This document shows, in pieces, positions 21,516-29,037 of a DNA stretch of 31,648 nt. Position 1 is the first letter of the stretch; each line of letters starts with the position of its first letter. A program made the translations under genes and the position numbers. Source of the DNA: Pezizomycotina sp. ARF18 (Eukaryota; Ascomycota); assembly GCA_002224055.1 (NCBI GenBank), contig AZLU01000336.1, forward strand, positions 1 through 31,648, read 5' to 3'. Below the pieces are notes generated by a model. The model saw only the letters and a list, made by a program, of their open reading frames with translations, did not search any database and was not told where the DNA came from.

Positions 21516-23287
21516 CGTTTATGAGTTAATCTTTAGGCTGAATAACAACTCTACGAAAAACAGAATACAAGGAAGAATACGTCGACGGTACCACGCCTTC
21601 GAACGGGAAAAATGGATCGTGCCCAACGACGAAGTAAGTCGATAAACCATGGAGTTCGACGCATAAAGTTGCACGGAGGCTGATTCTTAGGCACGACATT
21701 CTTGATATAGGCTCAGCAAAACCAGATGGACTTATTGTATTTGGACCATCGCTGCGCCATCTGCATGTGTTTCCTTTTCAGTTAGGTTTTCTGGTGCTAA
21801 CGGAAACACGGAAGCCATGCGGTGTATAGTAAGGCTATGGCGATAAGCGTTGGCGCCACGAAGGAGGATCCGAAAGCGGAGAAGGGATTCCTCGCGCCGA
21901 TCGGGGATAAGCCGCAGGTAAAGTTCGGATTTGAGTACCTTTGGATGGAAGATGGGTTGGTTGGTCGTTAACGTATCATGATCTTCAAGAGGTACTGGAT
22001 TTAGGCACGGGGACGGGTAACATTTCTTAGCTTCACATTTCCTAACATGAATTCTGGGGATGAACGGGTATGATAATGATTGATAATTTTGTTATTCAGG
22101 AATCTGGGCGATACAATTCGCGATGCGGTATGCCATAATCCTATTAAACTTTCTCCGATTTCAAAAGAAGTGTCAGTAATGTAGGAACTAACGTATCCTC
22201 GACAGCACCCCTCAGCAGAAGTTATCGGTACAGGTAATTCTCTGCTCATAAGACCCGGGGTCTTGTTATAATGTTGTCGCAGGAGACTTTTGACCAATTT
22301 CATGACCGCAGATATATCGCCAATACAACCTGTATGGTGAGTATACCCCAACAGTATGTGAACCATAAAAGACATTTCCTCTGACACCGATCTTTCATTT
22401 TACAGGGTCCTCCGAATCTCAGGTTCGAAATCGACGACTTTAACGACACGTGGACTTTCAAAAAAGGATCTTTCGACTTTATCTACGCCGCGGCCTTCAC
22501 GGTGCCTGTTCTGACTGGCCTAAACTCCTGAAACAAGCCTACGAGTAATCCAACCTTCCCAAACCCGAACTTCAACATACGTGGCTGATTTCTTTGTCCA
22601 ACAGCATATTGAAACCCGGTGGCTGGCTCGAAATATGCGACGAAGGTCCAGAAGTATTAAGCGACGACGGCACAATGAATCCCAAAACCTCGCCATGCTA
22701 CAAATGGATGGAAAACGGCAGGAAGGTATTGGATATGATCGGGCGGACTGGGACGCATTATAATCACCTGCCGCAGTGGCTTCCGGAGGCGGGGTTTACG
22801 GAGTTTGAGCATAAGTATATGAAGCTGCCGGTGGGGATTTGGCCGAAGGATAAGTTGCTGAAGGAGCTGGGAGGGATGATGCTGGTGGGGATGCTTGCTG
22901 GCGCTGGTAAGTGGCTGATTCTTCATGTGTGGTGGTATACTGATATGTCGTCCTGTTTTGGCTTTAGAGGGCTGGACGTTGGATGCGTACACCAAGGTTT
23001 TGCAGGTAAGTTATTCCCTTACAGTAGAAGCGTATTTACATTGCATACAATTGGTTTTGACAAGATTTGTGTGTGATGATTAGAACCGGAATTGGAGGCT
23101 AGAGAATGCATCGCCGACACTGCGAAGGAGATGAAGAACAGGAAGGTTCATATTTACATGCCAATGTAAGTCATCTTCAGAACCCAATTAAATTCTCACG
23201 CTAGATCATTCTGTAGATCTATAGATAGCTAACTACAATGGTAGGCATGTATTTTATGCCCAAAGCCCACAGTCGACAGCTGCTTGA
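21516..23287 (+). CDS. LaeA-like TAM-domain SAM-dependent methyltransferase, multi-exon, 5' end unresolved
   Basis: Class I SAM methyltransferase of the fungal TAM/LaeA-like group. The order of motifs is typical: RRYHAFEREKWIVPNDE, an Asp/Leu-rich helix (QNQMDLLYLDH), APIGDKPQ, the SAM-binding glycine motif VLDLGTGTG-IWAIQFA, HPSAEVIGT then DISPIQPVW, PNLRFEIDDFNDTW, FDFIYAAAF, then ILKPGGWLEICDEGPEVLSD. The C-terminal half runs through WLPEAGFTEFEHKYMKLPVG to HVFYAQSPQ and TGA at 23287. About nine introns are needed. Indels sit near 22408 (before PPNLRF), 22500 and 23084. Relatives methylate small molecules in secondary metabolism or, like LaeA, regulate it; the substrate here is unknown. 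The N-terminal exon before 21516 is not identified, since the sequence after VYEL does not read cleanly. Confidence 0.88.
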
Positions 23288-23571
23288 GGCGAAGGGTCGA
23301 TCTATCGAAAGCCGTAGATGTTTCACTCACATGAAAGCTTCCTGACATTGAAAAATAATTGCGAATAGCGCTACGACCAATATTAATTGTTATTTCTCTA
23401 TGATGCAGAACCACTTGTGTACTGGCACTTCAATAATGATCTCTGTAGGTGGTACAAAATGGCTAGCCTGGCGGATTCATCAAGTCGAGCCCCTCACCCC
23501 GTGCTTTAGTGATGTCGACAGCGAGAAGACCGGCAGCTTCGATCCAATATGCGATACCTATGAGCTCGTTT

Positions 23572-24146
23572 CTAGACCGCAGAACCGTGATCAGCCTCTT
23601 TATCCGTGTCCCCTGTCGATTCCGTGCCCATGCTGCCACTATCCGATGTACCAGAATCTTTATGAAAGTCCTCGTTTACAGATCTGCAATACCGGGGCTC
23701 TTCGGGTGAGAATCCAGATACGATCCGAACTCTAGTAGTAGCGGTCTTTGGAGTAAAACAATACAGGTTTTGCGCATCGCAGCAATCCGCGTCCTCCCGA
23801 CAATTCCCTGTAAACAGAAATGCATAAGCTTCAAGGGATACTTTGGCTTGTGTTATACATAATACGTACCTCCCATCTGTGAACATACCGAGCTTTCCTC
23901 CCGACACACCCAGCGATACATCTAAGTGGGAAATTGCAGTTGATACAGTGTCTATAAAGTTAATTTTTTTTCGTTATGCATAATTTTGGATCCTCTCAGA
24001 GATATATGGGGGTTCTAGGCGTATAAGGCAATTAACATACCGTGCTTTTTCGCCATCCAGCTCAAGCCGTGCCAATCTAAGTGCATCGGACTTGCCACAA
24101 TAATACCGGACGTCGCGACGAGAAGGATTACGATTAAAAGTTCCAT
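23572..24146 (-). CDS. Small secreted cysteine-rich protein A (three exons, 134 residues)
   Basis: Minus strand, ATG at 24146, stop TAG at 23574-23572. Exons 24146-24041, 23951-23889 and 23807-23572 splice to 405 bases with no frame break. The first 19 residues form a clear signal peptide (MELLIVILLVATSGIIVA). After exon 3 starts, the core reads GNCREDADCC, then LYC, and a last RYC, i.e. C-x5-CC-x6-C and a distant C. An acidic Ser/Gly/Asp/His-rich tail follows. The phase-1 intron just before GNC is at the same place as in the polyprotein modules. In the chosen frame the expected first cysteine before that intron is absent, but a TGT occurs in another frame a few codons upstream, so a base error may hide it. 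It converges on the methyltransferase. Role unknown; effector-like by composition. Confidence 0.78.
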
Positions 24147-24242
24147 ACTCTAAGGGGTGCTATGATGCTTTCGACTGTGCCTTTCGAATGCAGTGTTTCG
24201 GTTGTTGACGACAGTGCGAGCGCGAAACACTGGCAGGTTTGT

Positions 24243-24256
24243 CCTTATATATATAC
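24243..24256 (-). promoter_or_regulatory. TATA element of secreted protein A
   Basis: On the minus strand TATATATATAAGG lies about 100 bases upstream of the ATG at 24146, the right distance and orientation for this gene. Confidence 0.5.
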
Positions 24257-24991
24257 CCATAGCTAAGCTATTTCATCTTGCTACTTGCCATGGGGCTCCA
24301 AAGGATATCATTGTTTGTCGTATCAGGGGGAGGCTTGAAATATAATCGTGATGCTATGCTGCCATCAATCTCAAAGTGAAGTTTAATGGGGTGGATTTAG
24401 CCGGCGGCAGTGCTTTCGCTAAGAGGAAGCTTAAATGCGGTGTTTTATACTCACCGCCGGCCGCTAACATCTCGCGAAGGATCCAGACGAATAACGCTGA
24501 CGAGATCCCTGTGGAATCTAGAATATAATTTCTATACGAATACTACTCAGGATATCACTTGATACACGGTAATTGATAAATGTAAGCATACTAAGTAGCT
24601 ATATTATTAGTGAATACTAGTACTCGCTTCCAATGTATCTGTTCCTCCGAAATCTGGAGTGCGTCCGACAGGAGAACTAGGATACACATGAATTGCCAGC
24701 GGCGATCAGACGCAGATATCCACGTCAAAACTCAACGGCGACAATTACAGCAGGTGTACCATTCTTAGAACATCAGAGTCTTAGAACATCAGAGCATAGC
24801 TAACCATAGGAACGATAGCGAAGACCAGGTCCAAAGATTCGGCGTTTCCCGTTCACTACCAGAGGAGTCAGACTGATCGGCTTTGCGATGAGGTTCGCAT
24901 TAATACTAAAGCCGCTCGTAAGTTAACAGGTGCTAGAGGGAAAACTATAGTAAATAGAGAGAAATGGAGTTTAACCGAAGGGAGATTCTCC
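24257..24991. other. Intergenic region between secreted proteins A and B
   Basis: No gene recognised. It contains a perfect tandem 16-bp duplication at 24763-24794. A possible extra 3' exon of gene B could start after a 51-bp intron ending near 24941. Confidence 0.4.
24763..24794. repeat. Tandem duplication of 16 bp
   Basis: TCTTAGAACATCAGAG occurs twice in direct succession with no mismatch (24763-24778 and 24779-24794). It looks like a recent slippage or assembly duplication. No function is suggested. Confidence 0.9.
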
Positions 24992-25759
24992 TTACTTGCT
25001 GGTAATGTCTTCTTTTGGGGCTCTGTGGAGCTTTTGCGACGCCTGCTTGTGGAGAAGGTTCACAAAACCCGCTCGAATCCGAGAATGATTCGTGCGCAAG
25101 AAGTACGCGTGGGAGCAGTCGGCATCGCTACCACAAGGCTCTATTGGCTTTGTATTTTAGAATGGCAAGGAGATAGCGGTAGTAGAACTTGAAGTGTCAC
25201 ATGGGAAACATACCTCCAACACCAGCATCCTCGCCAGGACGGGTTGGCGTGGGAGTCGTTGGGAATTCCGGGCTCTTGTAGGGGATAACATTTGTGCTAT
25301 TCTTGGTAGAGATCAAGGCTGTCGTGGATGCGATCGATCTGGAGGGAAATGGAGCCACCAGAGGAACAGAGACCATGGAGAGGGACGTAGACTTGGGAAC
25401 CACAGCGAAAAGAGTTGTAGAAGAAATCACTGTCGAAGTAGGAATCGGAGGAGCATGGTATATAGACTTAGAAGATATAGACTCAGTCCCGTCACTAGAA
25501 TATCCAGGAGGTGCGCAGGTACCCATATGTTCATTCGTTCTATCGTGGCACAACATGCCAGGGCAACACTCGTGATTGGATCTGCAGAACTCTATCCTTT
25601 TATTAGTCGTGATACCCGGAACTTTGCCTGCGAAATCGCAATATTGCAAGGTATATATTAGGCAGCAAAAAGAAAAGAGGAAGCAAACGTACTGCTGTTC
25701 GGAGAGCACGCGCCAATGCCCCGCGCCGAGAGGCCAGCGTATATGAGGGCTCGGATACT
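24992..25759 (-). CDS. Secreted cysteine-rich protein B (start missing; two module starts joined by a Ser/Thr/Pro linker)
   Basis: Minus strand exons 25759-25693, 25627-25214 and 25140-24992 join to 630 bases in one open frame ending at TAA 24994-24992. The N-terminus looks like the end of a signal peptide (LIYAGLSARGIGA) before the first cysteine, but no ATG is found: an in-frame TAG lies directly upstream of 25759. The first module reads GACSPNS, phase-1 intron, then EFCRSNHECCPGMLCHD and MGTC, i.e. C, C-x5-CC-x4-C-x10-C, a pattern also seen in knottin-like peptides. A linker of about 90 residues rich in Ser, Thr, Pro and Val follows. A second phase-1 intron (25141-25213) then opens EPCGSDADC, like PCTTDADC in the polyprotein; the remaining cysteines appear only in another frame. 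Gene C ends just 34 bases upstream, so B may be its continuation. Role unknown. Confidence 0.62.
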
Positions 25760-25793
25760 CTATAGAGATAACTAATTCGTGTTCTTTGACGAA

Positions 25794-26152
25794 TCAGGTG
25801 GTGGCAGGTCGAGGTTTACAGCTGTGGTCTCGGAAGCAGGCGCCGACTTTCCAGCGTCCATTGAAGAAAACAGCCTTTTCAGTGCGAAGCCCCGGCTTTG
25901 GTTTGTAATATGGTAGAGATGGCCGAGATAGACGCTCAACCGGCTGGTAGCAATAGGTGCCTGAACAGCGGGGTTGTTCATTGCAATGTTCTGTACCACG
26001 TTAACTTTAACATTAGAATGTATACGACAAGCTTCGCAGTGGCAATTACCTTTTTCCTTAGCACAGCTAGAATGCTCTTGAGCAATCGGGTTGGCGACGG
26101 CGTGTATACTAAACTCGATAGCTAAAATGTAGACATAAAAGAAAGCTTTCAT
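25794..26152 (-). CDS. Small secreted cysteine-rich protein C (two exons, 99 residues)
   Basis: Minus strand, ATG at 26152, exons 26152-26050 and 25990-25794, stop TGA at 25796-25794. A 59-bp intron (26049-25991) with GTAATT donor, CTAAT branch and TACAG acceptor is itself open in frame, so the unspliced reading is misleading. Splicing changes the downstream frame and reveals cysteines: SSCAKEKEHCNEQPRC, SGTYC, then about 38 residues, GACFRDHSC. The signal peptide is MKAFFYVYILAIEFSIHAVA. Spacing C-x6-C-x5-C-x4-C and the phase-1 intron after the fourth residue of the first spacer reproduce the start of the polyprotein modules. The unspliced alternative also gives a secreted protein with four cysteines, but it ignores a good intron. 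Role unknown. Confidence 0.68.
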
Positions 26153-27593
26153 GTTTGATATAGGCGATATTAATGCACGGCAGATCAAAAGCCTTATGTA
26201 ACTCTCACATCAGGGCAATAAGGTAAACCTATAAAACTAACCGGCCCCGAGAATTAGGTAGGCCACCGTGACAGGACCAGTGGCCATGTTTGTCTCACGT
26301 TCGTTGTACCAAACAAAAGTACTACTTATTCAACGGCTCTCTTTTACCCACTGATCGAAAAGGATTATAATCTCATGAGCCGTTGGTAGGGTGTATGTTC
26401 CGAAGGGTTCGATTAGCCGGTCGCATTGCCCGTCAAGCGAAACCATTTCTCGGCGAGGTTTCAATGCCATGTCCCTTGGCAGCTCAGGGTCGGAACGCTC
26501 CTTATAATGGATTATACTTTATTTAACCAGTCTACCTTCTGCGTGTCACGGGAAGGCGTCGCGAGGGCGCTAGCGTTTCGGGCGGAGCATTTGAAACCGT
26601 GGCCATGTTTTCAAACGTGTGATCCGCGGCTAATGATGAAATGCTTAAATAAATCAAAACAGGAGCCTAGAGGTGCCATTTTTCGAGGGATGGACATCTT
26701 TATTTCTCTCCAACAGCTTGACCATTCGCCCTAAGCTCAGGTTGAGAAAGAAATACGTGCTGGACACTGGGAGGAATTGGTCCGTTTAAGTTGAGCTATA
26801 GAAAGGATGTTATATCCGCCCAAATCCGTTGATTTCGTCGGATGGCGATCCCCGATGCGGCCACCCGATGGAGATGAATTCCGCAAAAACTATATTCACT
26901 CAAATTTTCACTTTTAAGAATTGCATCCATCGCCGACATTGATTCCGACGATTGGTACTGGCGGCCGGCTACACTAACCCTAGTTCTTACGATGTTTCTG
27001 CATTTTGATATCATCCTATATGCAATTTTTTACGAGATCCGGGAGATTCAAACAGAAACGGGTGATCCGTCGCGTTTAGTATTTTGCATATTTCTAAACT
27101 TTGACCGGATGAGATGGCTGCCAATCCCGGAATTTACCCCACCGTAGGAATTTTGTCATCAATCTCAGTGGCTGGTTCACCTTTCCTCCAAAATCCCGCC
27201 ACGAGTAAAAGTTTTGAAAGCATATATCGACTCTGGGTGAATTTGCAAAGAATTCGTCATGGACATCACCTCAACTTTCGACTTTAAGTTAGAGGTGTAA
27301 GGACTCTGTTCTCCGCCATGACGTATTGTTAGTTGTATGGTGTTTCCTAAAATCTTCACTTTCGAGAAATGATATAGCTTCAAAGGACATTTCCGACCCC
27401 GGTTCACGGTGCTTATCAAAAACTGGACCTCCTCCCGTATAAAGTTCACCTGAGGATACGATTAACATCATACTTTGTCTAACTATCAAAAAAATCTCCC
27501 TTCATACAATACGTACTTTTCGATTTATTCTCAGTCTCATTCATCAAGTCTTTCAATCTGTTAGGATATCTAGTCTACAAGGGTTTCGACACC
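26153..27593. other. Intergenic region upstream of the histidine-rich gene
   Basis: About 1.4 kb with no recognisable gene. A 102-codon plus frame at 26426-26734 matches nothing I know and is probably chance. The right end holds the next promoter. Confidence 0.45.
27438..27444 (+). promoter_or_regulatory. TATA element of the histidine-rich gene
   Basis: TATAAAG lies about 150 bases upstream of the ATG at 27594, in front of a pyrimidine-rich leader. Confidence 0.4.
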
Positions 27594-28848
27594 ATGCAGG
27601 AAGCAAAGGAAGCAATCAGCAACATTCTGTAAGTCTGAACATTCCACGAAGTTTAGCTCCAACTTTCTAATTTCGGAGTGCCAACAAAAGCCACAAGGAC
27701 GGTCGTCATGATGTCAACATCGGCGAGACCGTCAACGACCAGTAACGCAAGAACAAGTTCACAATCAGAAGAAGGAGCACAATACCGCGGCGGTAGACCA
27801 TGAAGTCCACCATACCCATCACCAAACGACAGTCCAACCGGTGACCGACCAAGAGGTCCGACCCGAAAAGCACCATCACAATATCCTGCCGGCGGAGCAC
27901 AAGCAACACCACCACGGTAAGGATCACGAAGTCGACCAACAGCTTCATCAACAGGTATCGGAATTACTCTACTCTCTCTTAAGGTCGGGGATCTCAACGG
28001 TGGGCTAAATTCTTGGTATTGCAGCACGGTCAATTCAAAGATACCTCGGAAGTCCTCCCTACAGAGCGCCACCAGGAGAGACCAAGGCCGCTGTAGGCGA
28101 CATCACCACCACCACATCCACGAGCATGTCAGCCGGTCATCCAGAAGGAGACCGTTCAGCCACATTCGTTCACAACGTCGTCCCCGTGCACGAGGTCGTA
28201 CATAAAGACCCTGTCGTGCACGATACGACTGTGAATCCTGCCGTATCAATGGAGGATTCAAGAAAGGAGGCATGTCTCACGGCGGGCATCACCACGAACG
28301 CCACGAATACACCGGTAATCCCATAAATATCGCGCAGGACGGTAGCGTCAGCGGAGATGCGGGAGCTGCTAGCAAGACCCCAACACGGCGGTCAGAGCAG
28401 CTCTGCGTGCCCTCTCGCATGGCGACCGGATCTGATATGGCTCCGGGAGAAATACCCACAGCGGCCAAGGCAGCCACCATCACCGCAGCCACCATCACGA
28501 AGGCGTCGGTTCAGGGTTGGATAGCGGATGATTGGTGCAGCTGCCGCTCACAGTGGCACTGGAGGAGGTATGTCTGGCCATTATGGCTTGATACCGTTCG
28601 CGACCGGATGTCGGGAGTCGGACCAGAAGGGTCTACAAGGACCGCCACTGAAGTAGTGTGCGGGACTTGAGAAAATATCATTGGTCGGAATAACCCTGCG
28701 CGAAGCGGCCACGGTAACGCCAGTGCCAACGATGATCGGATGAAATGTCGACCCTACTGCGGGGCATCCGCACGAGATGCCTAAGTCCATGAGAGATGAC
28801 GAGGACAATGAACAGGGAAGTGTCATAGGAGCCTGCTGGACAGATTGA
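27594..28848 (+). CDS. Histidine-rich fungal protein (HTHHQTTVQPV / HIHEHVQPVIQKETVQP family), frameshifted
   Basis: ATG 27594 opens MQEAKEAISNI; an intron follows (27629 to about 27678). Then the frame reads HDVNIGETVNDQ, VDHEVHHTHHQTTVQPVTDQ, PEKHHHNILPAEHKQHHHG, a second intron (about 27957-28023), QFKDTSEVLPTERHQE, HHHHIHEHV, QPVIQKETVQPH, VHNVVPVHEVVHKDPVVHDT and NPAVSMED. A His/Gly/Ser-rich tail follows (SHHHRSHHHEGVGSG, AAAHSGTGGGMSG). I recognise these repeated His/Val/Gln blocks from an uncharacterised, widespread filamentous-fungus family that databases often label 'allergen'; the biochemical role is unknown, and metal binding is a guess from the histidines. There is no signal peptide, so it is probably intracellular. 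At least six indels break the frame (near 27744, 28095, 28128, 28180, 28259, 28400-28450). The 3' end is uncertain: a TAG near 28657 or the TGA at 28846-28848. Confidence 0.72.
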
Positions 28849-29006
28849 CCGGGAAGTAAGATGAATTTTGAGGGTAAAATTGGTGAAAGAAATGAAAGGG
28901 CATAAGTGAAAGGTCTTGAATTAGCGCTTTGCTGTCAAAATAATTCACATTTGTAACATCAGTACACACACATACAAGCAATAGACACAACACAATCTCA
29001 AGCTAA

Positions 29007-29037
<31 letters not shown>

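Noticed and set aside
25197-25709. Single 170-residue unspliced reading of gene B starting at 25709
   Set aside because: Its first 28 residues come from a good intron (GTACGT to TTCGCAG). Splicing gives a better cysteine pattern, although the true start is then missing.
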